From: CBDCFL01 sp050300875
Lineage (GTDB): Bacteria; Pseudomonadota; Alphaproteobacteria; Rhodobacterales; Rhodobacteraceae
DNA length: 8,620 bases
Assembly: GCA_050300875.1 (NCBI GenBank)
Contig: JBNKYL010000297.1
Location: 1-8,620 of the forward strand
Direction of reading: 5' to 3'
The translations under genes were made by a program, and so were the position numbers. Positions 1 to 7,496 of this stretch are shown here, piece after piece. The stretch's first letter is position 1, and each line of letters begins with the position of its first letter. The notes under the pieces were generated by a model. That model made no database searches and was not told the origin of the DNA. It worked only from the letters and a program-made list of their open reading frames with translations.

Positions 1-1028
1 TCGCGATAGGCGGTGGCGCTTTGCGTATTGGTGCGCAGCCGGTGGCTGTCTATCCGAATGTTTTCAAAGTGATAGGCATTGTCCGCATGCAGCATCGCCC
101 GGTCGGCAATGGCGTGGCTCAGGTCCAGCGCCCAGCCGCAGCGGGTCTTCTGGTCGAAATGCAGCCCCAGAATGCGGCCCGTGGCGTCAAACCCGACCTG
201 ATAATCGATGCGAAAATCATGCCGCTTGCCGGTGATCATCATGTCATCGTCGCGGTCATAGCGCATCTTGGCGGGCCGCCCCGTCAGCGTCGCCACCACC
301 GCACAGGCGCAGGCCAACGCATTGCCCTGGCTTTCCTTGCCGCCAAACCCGCCGCCCATGCGCCGCGTTTCGACCCGCACCGCGTTCATCGGCTTGCCGA
401 TGGCTTCGGCCACCTTGTGCTGGATCTCGGTCGGGTGCTGGGTCGAAGAATGCACCAGCACATCGCCGTTTTCCTGCGGCAGTGCGGCAGCCACCTGGCC
501 TTCCAGATAGAAATGTTCCTGCCCGCCGATTTCAATCGAGCCGCTCAATGTCTTGGGCGCAGCTGCAATCCCCGTCGCCGCATCGCCCTTTTCCCAAGTG
601 ATCACCGGCCCGAAATAGCTACCCGCCGCCACGGCTTCGTCAATCGTCAGGATCGGTGCGTCCTCTGCAATCTCCACCTTGCCCAATCGCGCCGCCTTGC
701 GCGCCGCCAGATGGCTGGTGGCCACGACCAGAAACAGGGGCTGGCCCAGGTAATGCACCTCGCCCGTGGCCAGCATCGGTTCGTCATGCACCGACGGGCT
801 GACGTCATTGGCAAAGGGCAGATCGTCTGCCGTCATCACCATGACCACGCCGGGCGCGGTCCGCACCGCGTCCAGATTCATCGACGTGATCTGTCCACGT
901 GCGACGGTGCTGAGCCCAAAGGCTAGGTGAAGCGCATTGGCGGGCAAGGGAATGTCATCCACATAACGCGCCGCACCTGACACATGCAGGCGTGCGGCAT
1001 CATGGGGCAGGGGCTTGGCAACACTCAT
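1..1028 (-). CDS. xdhB: Xanthine dehydrogenase, molybdopterin-binding subunit (N-terminal 342 residues; runs off the left edge)
   Basis: This is the large, catalytic subunit of bacterial xanthine dehydrogenase. It carries the molybdenum cofactor and hydroxylates hypoxanthine and xanthine to urate in the cytoplasm, passing electrons to the Fe-S and FAD centres on XdhA. Translating the minus strand from 1028 gives 342 residues with no stop. Visible landmarks are the aldehyde oxidase/xanthine dehydrogenase hammerhead region (about 15-125) and the Gly-rich MGGGFGGKE motif (224-232). Active-site candidates fall exactly at the R. capsulatus numbers I know: Gln197, Glu232 and Arg310. Arg310 is the residue that favours purines over aldehydes, so xanthine rather than a generic aldehyde is the likely substrate. 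The family is about 780 residues long, so more than half, including the second catalytic Glu (about 730), lies outside the window. The start overlaps the xdhA stop in ATGA (1025-1028), which suggests translational coupling. xdhC, the cofactor-insertion factor, would be expected further left but is not seen. Confidence 0.96.
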   Translation of the reverse strand, partial: MSVAKPLPHDAARLHVSGAARYVDDIPLPANALHLAFGLSTVARGQITSMNLDAVRTAPGVVMVMTADDLPFANDVSPSVHDEPMLATGEVHYLGQPLFLVVATSHLAARKAARLGKVEIAEDAPILTIDEAVAAGSYFGPVITWEKGDAATGIAAAPKTLSGSIEIGGQEHFYLEGQVAAALPQENGDVLVHSSTQHPTEIQHKVAEAIGKPMNAVRVETRRMGGGFGGKESQGNALACACAVVATLTGRPAKMRYDRDDDMMITGKRHDFRIDYQVGFDATGRILGLHFDQKTRCGWALDLSHAIADRAMLHADNAYHFENIRIDSHRLRTNTQSATAYR

Positions 1029-2365
1029 GGCCCCACCTCCAGCACATTCGCTGCGATCCCGCGCGTTTCCAGGAAATAGCGTTCCAACAGGTTCTGCGCT
1101 GCCTTCATCCGGTAATCGGCACTGGCGCGCATATCGGTCATGGGCGTGAAATCCCCGGCCAAGGCTTCCATCGCTGCGCGAACGGTTTCTCCGTTCCAAT
1201 CCTGCCCGATCAGCGCGGCCTCGGCCGCTGATGCCCGCTTCGGAATGCCGGCCATGCCGCCAAATGCGATGCGTGCGGATTGCACGATTCCGTCTTCTCG
1301 GACGATATTGAAGCAACCACAGACTGCAGAAATGTCCTGATCGAACCTTTTCGACAGCTTGTAGCATTTCAGGTCAGGCGCGCTGGCCGGGATGGTCACG
1401 GCCTCGACAAACTCGCCCGGCGCGCGGTCCTGCTTGCCATAGTCGACAAAGAAATCCTCGATCGCCATCTCCCGTCGTGCAGCGCCCTTGCGCAGATGCA
1501 GCGTCGCCCCCAATGCAATCAGCGCAGGTGGCGTGTCGCCAATGGGGGACCCGTTGGCAATGTTGCCGCCGATCGTCGCCGCCGCACGCACCTGTACGGA
1601 CGCAAACCGCCGCACCATTTCGGCAAAGCTGGGATGACTGTCCTTCAGCACCGCATGCACCCGGTCCATCGTCACGCCCGCGCCGATGCGGAAGGCGCCA
1701 CCAGCCCGGTCGATGCCCTGCAAATCCCGGCAGCGGTTCAGGAACACCACCTTGGGCAGGTCACGCAGCTGCTTGGTCACCCACAGCCCGACATCCGTGG
1801 CCCCCGCCACGATGGTCGCATCAGGGTTGGCCTCCAGATAGTCCGCCAGCTCGTCCGCCGTTTCCGGCGCGAAATCGACCGGACCCACATCCACCGTTTC
1901 ACCCGCCCAATCCGGCGCATCCGCGCCCCAGGCCGCCTCTGCCGCCCGGATGATCGGCGCATATCCCGTGCAGCGGCAAAGATTGCCCGCCAGCACATCG
2001 TCATGGGCGTCATCGCCCCGCAACTGCGCCGCCACCAGCGACCCCACGATCCCCGGCGTGCAGAACCCGCATTGGCTCCCATGCTGTTCCACCATCGCGG
2101 TCTGAACGGGATGATCCCCGCCAAGCCCTTCGACCGTTCGCACCGATTTCCCGTGAAGCTGCGGCATAAACAGAATGCAGGCGTTCAGCGCTTTCGCGCC
2201 CGCCGCGTCGCTGACCACAACGGTACATGCGCCGCAATCGCCTTCGTTGCAGCCTTCCTTGGTCCCGGTCAGCCCGCGCGTCTCGCGCAGCCAGTCCAGC
2301 AATGTCCGGGTCGGCGGTTCATCCACCTCGACCCGTTCGCCGTTCAGGAGAAATGAAACTCCCAT
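1025..2365 (-). CDS. xdhA: Xanthine dehydrogenase, iron-sulfur/FAD subunit
   Basis: This is the small subunit of the two-subunit bacterial xanthine dehydrogenase. It moves electrons from the molybdenum site on XdhB through two [2Fe-2S] clusters to FAD and then NAD+. In order along the 446 residues: a plant-type ferredoxin domain with cluster ligands Cys39, Cys44, Cys47 and Cys63; a helical second cluster domain with Cys99, Cys102, Cys130 and Cys132 (CGFC and CRC motifs); a linker (about 145-170); an FAD-binding domain containing ATIGGNIANGSPIGD (263-277); and a CO-dehydrogenase flavoprotein C-terminal domain (about 335-435). All eight cysteines are present, so the electron path looks intact. 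Length is close to the R. capsulatus protein (about 460). The ATG at 2365 begins the expected FLLNGE strand; upstream there is only ACAGGG touching the start and GGCGGA ten bases away, so its ribosome site is poor. xdhB follows with a 4-base overlap. Confidence 0.96.
   Translation of the reverse strand: MGVSFLLNGERVEVDEPPTRTLLDWLRETRGLTGTKEGCNEGDCGACTVVVSDAAGAKALNACILFMPQLHGKSVRTVEGLGGDHPVQTAMVEQHGSQCGFCTPGIVGSLVAAQLRGDDAHDDVLAGNLCRCTGYAPIIRAAEAAWGADAPDWAGETVDVGPVDFAPETADELADYLEANPDATIVAGATDVGLWVTKQLRDLPKVVFLNRCRDLQGIDRAGGAFRIGAGVTMDRVHAVLKDSHPSFAEMVRRFASVQVRAAATIGGNIANGSPIGDTPPALIALGATLHLRKGAARREMAIEDFFVDYGKQDRAPGEFVEAVTIPASAPDLKCYKLSKRFDQDISAVCGCFNIVREDGIVQSARIAFGGMAGIPKRASAAEAALIGQDWNGETVRAAMEALAGDFTPMTDMRASADYRMKAAQNLLERYFLETRGIAANVLEVGP
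1035..1040 (-). promoter_or_regulatory. Ribosome binding site of xdhB
   Basis: On the minus strand GGAGGT lies inside the last codons of xdhA, 6 bases before the xdhB ATG. It is a near-perfect Shine-Dalgarno sequence and fixes 1028 as the xdhB start. Together with the ATGA overlap, it lets xdhB be translated by re-initiation and by fresh ribosomes, which fits the need for equal amounts of the two subunits. Confidence 0.8.
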
Positions 2366-2410
2366 CCCTGTTGGTCCGCCGCGTTACTTTTCTTTTCGAC
2401 CGTCTTTATG

Positions 2411-2439
2411 CCAAGGTTCGATGCGGCGTAGAACCCTGG
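2411..2439. promoter_or_regulatory. 9-bp inverted repeat, candidate operator for xdhAB
   Basis: CCAAGGTTC (2411-2419) and GAACCCTGG (2431-2439) are inverted copies with one mismatch, separated by 11 bases. The core is GGTTC-N11-GAACC. The arm-to-arm spacing is about two helical turns, as expected for a dimeric repressor or LysR-type activator, and TTC-N11-GAA contains the T-N11-A shape of LysR boxes. It sits 46-74 bases upstream of the xdhA start, a usual place for control of a purine catabolic operon. No T-run follows on either strand, so it is a poor terminator. The regulator is not in the window, and the link to xdhA rather than dnaE is inference from distance. Confidence 0.45.
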
Positions 2440-2482
2440 CGCGACCGTTTGTAGGCGTGATGAAAGACGCGATGCAGATTCG

Positions 2483-2510
2483 TTGCAAGCATTCGCTTCT
2501 TTGCGACAAT
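2483..2510 (+). promoter_or_regulatory. Candidate sigma-70 promoter for dnaE
   Basis: TTGCAA (2483-2488) and GACAAT (2505-2510) are 16 bases apart and each matches the sigma-70 consensus at four of six positions. The sequence after the -10 (AATAAAAGG) is AT-rich for this genome, which would help melting. Transcription would begin near 2517 and leave a leader of about 70 bases before the dnaE ATG. No other good pair was found in the 222-base gap. This is a by-eye match only. Confidence 0.4.
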
Positions 2511-2587
2511 AAAAGGCACTTTCAAAAAAGTCCTAAAACTGCGGCAACCCGCTTTCACCCGCCTCGGCCCTGTCATACGGTCAGCCC

Positions 2588-5500
2588 ATGACAGCCCAGC
2601 CCCGATTCATCCACCTTCGCCTGCACACGGAATATTCGCTCTTGGAAGGTGCCGTGCCGGTCAAGAAATTGCCGGGGCTCTGTGCCGCCATGGGCATGCC
2701 CGCCGTGGCCGTGACCGACACAAACAACATGTTCGCGGCGCTGGAATTCTCCGTCACCGCGTCGGGGCAGGGCATCCAGCCGATCATCGGTTGCCAGGTC
2801 GCACTGGCCTATGACCCCGCTCCACAAGGCCAGCAACCCCGCCCGCCCGCGCCGTTGGTCCTGCTGGCGCAGTCCGAAACGGGCTACGAAAACCTGATGA
2901 AGCTGAACTCCTGCCTTTACCTGGGCGAACCCGGCGCGCTGCCGCAGGTCACGCCGGATCAGCTGTCGGCGCATTCGGGTGGCATCATCTGCCTGACGGG
3001 CGGCCCGGATGGCCCGCTCGGGCGGCTCGTGCGCGCAGGCCAGGTGCCAAAGGCCCGTGACCTGCTGGAGCGGCTCATATCCATCTATCCCGACCGGCTA
3101 TATGTCGAACTGCAACGCCACCCCGGCGACAGCGATTTCGCACAGACCGAACGCGACACGGAACGGTTCTTCGTCGAAACCGCCTATGCGATGGACCTGC
3201 CGCTGGTCGCCACCAATGATGTCTATTTCCCCAAATCGGAAATGTACGAAGCCCATGATGCGATGATCTGCATCGCCGAAGGCGCTTACGTGGACCAATC
3301 CGAACCGCGCCGCCGCCTGACCGACCAGCACTATTTCAAAAGCCCCGAAGAAATGGCGACGCTCTTCGCCGACCTGCCCGAGGCGATCGAAAACACCGTC
3401 GAAATTGCCCGCCGTTGCGCCTTCATGGCCCACCGCCGCAACCCGATCCTGCCCAAATTCGCCGATGACGAGGTCGAAGAGCTTCGCCGTCAGGCCAAAC
3501 AGGGCCTTGCCGACCGTCTGGCGGTGATCCCGCATGCGGCATCGGTCGAAGAATATGAAAAGCGGCTGGAATTCGAACTCGGCATCATCGAAAGCATGGG
3601 CTTTCCGGGCTATTTCCTGATCGTTGCCGATTTCATCAAATGGGCCAAGGATCACGACATCCCCGTTGGGCCGGGCCGGGGGTCCGGTGCTGGTTCACTG
3701 GTCGCCTATTCGCTGACCATCACCGACCTTGACCCGCTGCGCTACAGCCTGCTGTTCGAACGCTTCCTCAACCCCGAACGCGTCAGCATGCCCGACTTCG
3801 ACATCGATTTCTGCATGGATCGGCGCGAAGAGGTCATCCAATATGTTCAGGAAAAATACGGCCGCGACAAGGTTGCCCAGATCATCACCTTCGGCGCGCT
3901 TCTGTCCAAGGCCGCCGTCCGCGACGTGGGCCGCGTCCTGCAAATGCCCTACGGTCAGGTCGACCGCCTGTCCAAACTGATCCCGGTCGAAGGCGTCAAA
4001 CCCGTCAGTATCGAAAAGGCATTGGCCGAAGAACCGCGCCTGCGGGACGAGGCCCGCGCCGAAGAGGTCGTGAACCGCCTTCTGACTTATGGTCAGCAGA
4101 TCGAAGGGCTGTTGCGCAACGCCTCGACCCATGCCGCAGGCGTCGTGATCGGCGACCGGCCCCTGGATGAACTGGTGCCGCTCTACCGCGACCCACGTTC
4201 CGACATGCCCGCCACCCAATTCAACATGAAATGGGTCGAACAGGCCGGGCTGGTCAAATTCGACTTCCTGGGCCTGAAAACCCTGACCGTCATCCAGAAC
4301 GCCATCGACCTGATCCACGCATCCGGCCGCGACCTGCACATCGCCGCCGATGGCACGCAGCTTTACGAACCTGCCGAAGGCGCGGAAAACCAGATCAACG
4401 CCATCCCGTTAGACGATGAAAAATCTTACAAATTATACGCCGCCGCCAAAGCTGTCGCCGTGTTCCAGGTGGAAAGTTCGGGCATGATGGATGCGCTCAA
4501 GCGCATGAAACCGACCTGTATCGAAGACATCGTGGCGCTCGTCGCGCTCTACCGCCCCGGCCCGATGGAAAACATCCCGACCTATTGCGAGGTGAAAAAC
4601 GGGCTGAAGGATCTCGAATCCATCCACCCGTCCATCGACCACATCCTGGAAGAAACCCAGGGCATCATCGTCTATCAGGAACAGGTGATGGAAATCGCGC
4701 AGGTCATGGCGGGCTATACGCTGGGCGGCGCCGACCTGCTGCGCCGCGCGATGGGCAAGAAGATCGCCGAAGAAATGGCCAAGGAACGGCCCAAGTTCAT
4801 CGACGGGTCGGTGGCGCAAGGCGTTGACAAGAAGAAGGCTGGCGAAGTCTTTGACCTACTTGAAAAATTCGCCAATTACGGGTTCAACAAATCCCACGCC
4901 GCCGCCTATGCCGTGGTCAGCTATCAGACCGCCTGGCTGAAGGCCAACCACCCGGTCGAGTTCATGGCCGGTGTCATGAATTGCGATATCCACCTGACCG
5001 ACAAATTGGGCGTCTATGCCGAAGAGGTCAGGCGCGGGCTGGATATCGACATCGTGCCGCCCTGCGTCAACCGCTCACAGGCGCGTTTCAGCGTTTCGGA
5101 CGGCAAACTGGTCTACGGGCTGGGGGCGTTGAAAAACGTAGGCCTCGATGCGATGCGCCTGATCGTCGAAGGCCGGGGCGAAAAGCCTTTCGCCACGCTT
5201 TTCGACATGGCCCGCCGCGTCGACCTGAAACGCGTCGGCAAGCGACCGATGGAAATGCTCGCCCGTGCAGGCGCCTTCGACCAACTGGACCCCAACCGTC
5301 GACGGGTCTTCGACAGCCTCGACGCGCTGGTGAACTATTCGGCCGCCATCCACGAACAGCGTGCCTCGGCACAGGTGTCCCTGTTCGGCGAGGCTGGCGA
5401 CGACCTGCCCGAACCGCGCCTGTCCCCGGTCGACGACTGGCTGCCCAATGAACGGCTGACCGAGGAACACAAAGCCATCGGATTTTACCTGTCAGGCCAC

Positions 5501-6079
5501 CCGCTGGATGACTACATGTCGGCGCTGAAACGCAAGGATATCAAATCACTGGCCGAGGTTACTCAAGCCGCCGAACGCGCGCCGCTGGTCGCGAAAATGG
5601 CCGGTTCCATCTCCGGCAAGCAGGAACGCAAATCCGCGCGCGGCAACCGCTTCGCCTTCGTCCAGCTTTCCGACCCGACCGGGCTCTACGAGGTGACGGT
5701 CTTCTCCGACACGCTCGAATCCGCCCGCGACACGATCGAGGTCGGCGCAAACGTGGTGCTCGCGGTCGAGGCCAATATGGAAAGCGATCAGCTCAAGCTG
5801 CTGGCCCGTTCCATCACCCCCATCGACACAGTCGCTGCAGAGGCTGGCGGTATGGGGTTGAAAGTCTTCATCGAAGAACCACAGGCCGTGGCCTCGGTCC
5901 AATCCGTCCTGCAACGCATGGCCACGGGCCGCCAGGCGCGCGGCCCGCTGACCTTCTGCGTCGCCGCCGACGACGGCACCGAATACGAACTGACCCCCGG
6001 TCAGGACTTCCCGCTGAACCCGCAGATCCGCTCCGCCCTGCGCTCATTGCCCGGCGTCCTGATGGTCGAAGACATCTGA
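2588..6079 (+). CDS. dnaE: DNA polymerase III alpha subunit (replicative polymerase)
   Basis: This is the catalytic subunit of the replicative DNA polymerase. Its 1163 residues are about the same as E. coli DnaE (1160). Domains in order: PHP (about 5-285); palm and thumb of the C-family polymerase, with the Gly-rich GPGRGSGAGS (361-370), PDFDIDF (402-408) and VKFDFLGL (556-563); catalytic aspartates by alignment Asp405, Asp407 and Asp559; the fingers motif YGFNKSHAAAY (764-774); a helix-hairpin-helix region (about 842-863); an internal clamp-binding motif QVSLF (929-933); an OB fold (about 998-1075); and a C-terminal tau-binding region. The PHP metal ligands are degraded as in E. coli: Arg11 instead of the first His, Thr45 in TDTN and Tyr213 in NDVY. 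Proofreading therefore probably comes from a separate epsilon subunit. The long C-terminus argues against the mutagenic DnaE2 type. The start is set by the conserved FIHLR-HTEYSLLEGA opening; the Shine-Dalgarno is weak. It is transcribed away from xdhA and appears to stand alone. Confidence 0.97.
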   Translation: MTAQPRFIHLRLHTEYSLLEGAVPVKKLPGLCAAMGMPAVAVTDTNNMFAALEFSVTASGQGIQPIIGCQVALAYDPAPQGQQPRPPAPLVLLAQSETGYENLMKLNSCLYLGEPGALPQVTPDQLSAHSGGIICLTGGPDGPLGRLVRAGQVPKARDLLERLISIYPDRLYVELQRHPGDSDFAQTERDTERFFVETAYAMDLPLVATNDVYFPKSEMYEAHDAMICIAEGAYVDQSEPRRRLTDQHYFKSPEEMATLFADLPEAIENTVEIARRCAFMAHRRNPILPKFADDEVEELRRQAKQGLADRLAVIPHAASVEEYEKRLEFELGIIESMGFPGYFLIVADFIKWAKDHDIPVGPGRGSGAGSLVAYSLTITDLDPLRYSLLFERFLNPERVSMPDFDIDFCMDRREEVIQYVQEKYGRDKVAQIITFGALLSKAAVRDVGRVLQMPYGQVDRLSKLIPVEGVKPVSIEKALAEEPRLRDEARAEEVVNRLLTYGQQIEGLLRNASTHAAGVVIGDRPLDELVPLYRDPRSDMPATQFNMKWVEQAGLVKFDFLGLKTLTVIQNAIDLIHASGRDLHIAADGTQLYEPAEGAENQINAIPLDDEKSYKLYAAAKAVAVFQVESSGMMDALKRMKPTCIEDIVALVALYRPGPMENIPTYCEVKNGLKDLESIHPSIDHILEETQGIIVYQEQVMEIAQVMAGYTLGGADLLRRAMGKKIAEEMAKERPKFIDGSVAQGVDKKKAGEVFDLLEKFANYGFNKSHAAAYAVVSYQTAWLKANHPVEFMAGVMNCDIHLTDKLGVYAEEVRRGLDIDIVPPCVNRSQARFSVSDGKLVYGLGALKNVGLDAMRLIVEGRGEKPFATLFDMARRVDLKRVGKRPMEMLARAGAFDQLDPNRRRVFDSLDALVNYSAAIHEQRASAQVSLFGEAGDDLPEPRLSPVDDWLPNERLTEEHKAIGFYLSGHPLDDYMSALKRKDIKSLAEVTQAAERAPLVAKMAGSISGKQERKSARGNRFAFVQLSDPTGLYEVTVFSDTLESARDTIEVGANVVLAVEANMESDQLKLLARSITPIDTVAAEAGGMGLKVFIEEPQAVASVQSVLQRMATGRQARGPLTFCVAADDGTEYELTPGQDFPLNPQIRSALRSLPGVLMVEDI

Positions 6080-6096
6080 CCGGGTCAGCGCATCAA

Positions 6097-6119
6097 CGGC
6101 GCGTTCAGCATCCGCGCCG
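6097..6119 (+). terminator. GC-rich hairpin just after dnaE, weak terminator candidate
   Basis: CGGCGCG (6097-6103) and CGCGCCG (6113-6119) form a perfect 7-bp stem with a 9-base loop, 18 bases after the dnaE stop. No T-run follows directly; only CCCTTT at 6135-6140 comes close. It may stabilise the 3' end of the message or help Rho-dependent ending rather than act as a classical intrinsic terminator. Confidence 0.3.
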
Positions 6120-6216
6120 CGCAGGTATGCGGCGCCCTTTGACCAGCCGCCCGACCCACGCGATCTTTCGAAAGCAGCCGATTGCCCTTTACAGATTGCC
6201 GGTTCAACCCAAGAGC

Positions 6217-6255
6217 CTTGCGCCGAAGCGCAAGCCTTTGACCCAATTGCGCAAG
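6217..6255 (+). repeat. Hairpin with a duplicated 3' arm in the leader of the membrane-protein gene
   Basis: CTTGCGC (6217-6223) is followed by CGAA and then GCGCAAG (6228-6234), a perfect 7-bp stem with a 4-base loop. The same seven bases, GCGCAAG, recur at 6249-6255. The first arm can therefore pair with either copy, though not both. The element lies 36-74 bases before the preferred start of the next gene. It could be a chance repeat, a transcript-end hairpin for dnaE, or a leader with two alternative folds. Confidence 0.35.
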
Positions 6256-6280
6256 TCGTGCAAGAATTTGCTGTGGTTTC

Positions 6281-6288
6281 GGTGAAGG
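6281..6288 (+). promoter_or_regulatory. Ribosome binding site deciding the start of the membrane-protein gene
   Basis: GGTGAAGG lies 2 bases before the ATG at 6291. It is the only purine-rich ribosome-site-like stretch at a usable distance from any in-frame start. The upstream GTG at 6258 has none, and the next ATG at 6342 has only a distant AGGGA. The spacing is short if GAAGG is the pairing core and more normal if GGTGA is, so 6291 is preferred but not certain. Confidence 0.45.
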
Positions 6289-6290
6289 CG

Positions 6291-7496
6291 ATGTCTGGAC
6301 ACGTGTCGGGGATAGGGAACAGATCGCAGTGGCTCAGGCGCATGGCCGAAGTCGCCGCCTTGGTCTTGGCGCTGCAGATATTGGTGATGCTGTGGGTCCC
6401 GGTGAACCGGACATTGATCTACTGGATCTATCTGGAAGCGAGCTATCTGGATGAACTTCAGCCCAGGGCATTGATCGGAACGATTTGGGATGTTTCGGGG
6501 CTTGGGCGGATCGAATTCTTGGCCGCGACACAGGCGGCGCTTTTCGGCTGGCTGTTCTTCGTGGCGCTTTTCATACTGAAGCCGCGCGACGGAAGCGGTC
6601 CCGAACGGCCAAACTCGAAATCGGCCGCCTTGCTGGCCATATTTGCTTTTTCGACATTGCCCTATGTAACCAACGCGGCCTCGGGATTCGTGGACATCTT
6701 TGCCGCCCTGTTCGTCGTCGCTGCGGCCTATCTGCTGAGTTCGGACAGGTTCTACGGACCGATGACGTTGGCATCCGGCCTTGTGCTGATGTCGATAGCC
6801 ATGCTGATCCATGAAAAGTCGATTTTTGAGTGCTTCATTCTCATCGGTTGGGTGACAGTTTGGCGCGGCCTGCGTGACGGCGCGACGCTGGGCGCAGGCT
6901 TTGTGGTTTTTTTGGGTGGTTTCGCCGTTCTAACAAGTGGCGCAAGTTCTGGAAGCGAAGGAATGACAAGCGCCGACTACATCGGCGGATTGGCCAATTC
7001 GGCGCGATTTCTTGTCGAGGAATCCCTGAATGCGATTGCGATCCTGATTGGCGGCGGGGCGCATTGGATATTGTTTGCGGTTTTGTTCGCAAGGGTTTTT
7101 GCGGGGCGTTTTGGGTGGTGCGCATGGGCGGTTTTGATCGGGTCGGTTCTCCTTTGCCTAGGGCCGCTCCTTCTGGCTCATGATACCAACCGGCTTGTTT
7201 CGATCATCTGGCTGCCTTGCCTGCTGCTCTCGCGCTCGGTGCCGCTGACCAGTCTGTCATCGGGACTTGTCGCTGGGCTCTTGGTCCTGCAATTGCTGAT
7301 GCCGCCGATCTTTGTGTACCAGCAGACCACGGTTGCGCTGAACTGTTATGGCGCGGCGTTCGCGCGCACCGTCGGGGCCATGACACAAGATCAACCTGAT
7401 TGGCTGAACATGCGGCTCCGGACCGACCGGGACGACATATCAGGTCTTTTTAGCTGTGCGCCAGTGCACCTGACGCGTCCGTCCAAGGATCGCTGA
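6291..7496 (+). CDS. Polytopic inner-membrane protein of unknown function
   Basis: I do not recognise the family. From the ATG at 6291 it has 401 residues (412 from a GTG at 6258). It is strongly hydrophobic, with roughly nine to eleven membrane spans, for example at about 20-38, 77-96, 112-128, 134-150, 157-174, 198-217, 248-268, 276-297 and 322-342. Polar motifs next to spans stand out: HEKSIFE (174-180) and AHDTNRL (296-302). Charged His/Asp/Glu/Arg residues at membrane edges are common in polytopic glycan polymerases and lipid-linked glycosyltransferases, so a cell-surface role is possible, but this is only an analogy. The C-terminal tail (about 365-401) is soluble and has two cysteines nearby (352, 389). 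Codon use differs from dnaE: ATA, AGA, AGG, GGA, TTG and T-ending codons are frequent, suggesting transfer or low expression. It follows dnaE by about 210 bases and ends 6 bases from the convergent gene. Confidence 0.8.
   Translation: MSGHVSGIGNRSQWLRRMAEVAALVLALQILVMLWVPVNRTLIYWIYLEASYLDELQPRALIGTIWDVSGLGRIEFLAATQAALFGWLFFVALFILKPRDGSGPERPNSKSAALLAIFAFSTLPYVTNAASGFVDIFAALFVVAAAYLLSSDRFYGPMTLASGLVLMSIAMLIHEKSIFECFILIGWVTVWRGLRDGATLGAGFVVFLGGFAVLTSGASSGSEGMTSADYIGGLANSARFLVEESLNAIAILIGGGAHWILFAVLFARVFAGRFGWCAWAVLIGSVLLCLGPLLLAHDTNRLVSIIWLPCLLLSRSVPLTSLSSGLVAGLLVLQLLMPPIFVYQQTTVALNCYGAAFARTVGAMTQDQPDWLNMRLRTDRDDISGLFSCAPVHLTRPSKDR

Noticed and set aside
21..926. Long plus-strand open frame (301 codons)
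   Set aside because: It is antisense to xdhB, whose minus-strand frame shows conserved active-site residues. The plus product is rich in Arg/His and has no recognisable domain.
1280..2356. Long plus-strand open frame (358 codons) and smaller ones within it
   Set aside because: Antisense to xdhA, which has all eight Fe-S cysteines. The plus product has the Arg/His/Pro bias typical of a GC-rich shadow frame.
2411..2439. Reading the inverted repeat as an intrinsic terminator
   Set aside because: Neither strand has a T-run after the stem, and no gene ends nearby; both neighbours start here.
3098..4819. Minus-strand open frames of 128-214 codons under dnaE
   Set aside because: They are complements of conserved dnaE codons, with Phe/Asp/Gly-rich low-information products and no ribosome sites.
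6204..6812. Minus-strand open frame of 202 codons opposite the membrane-protein gene
   Set aside because: Its product is rich in Gln/Arg/Pro and lacks any domain, while the plus frame has regular hydrophobic spans and a plausible ribosome site.
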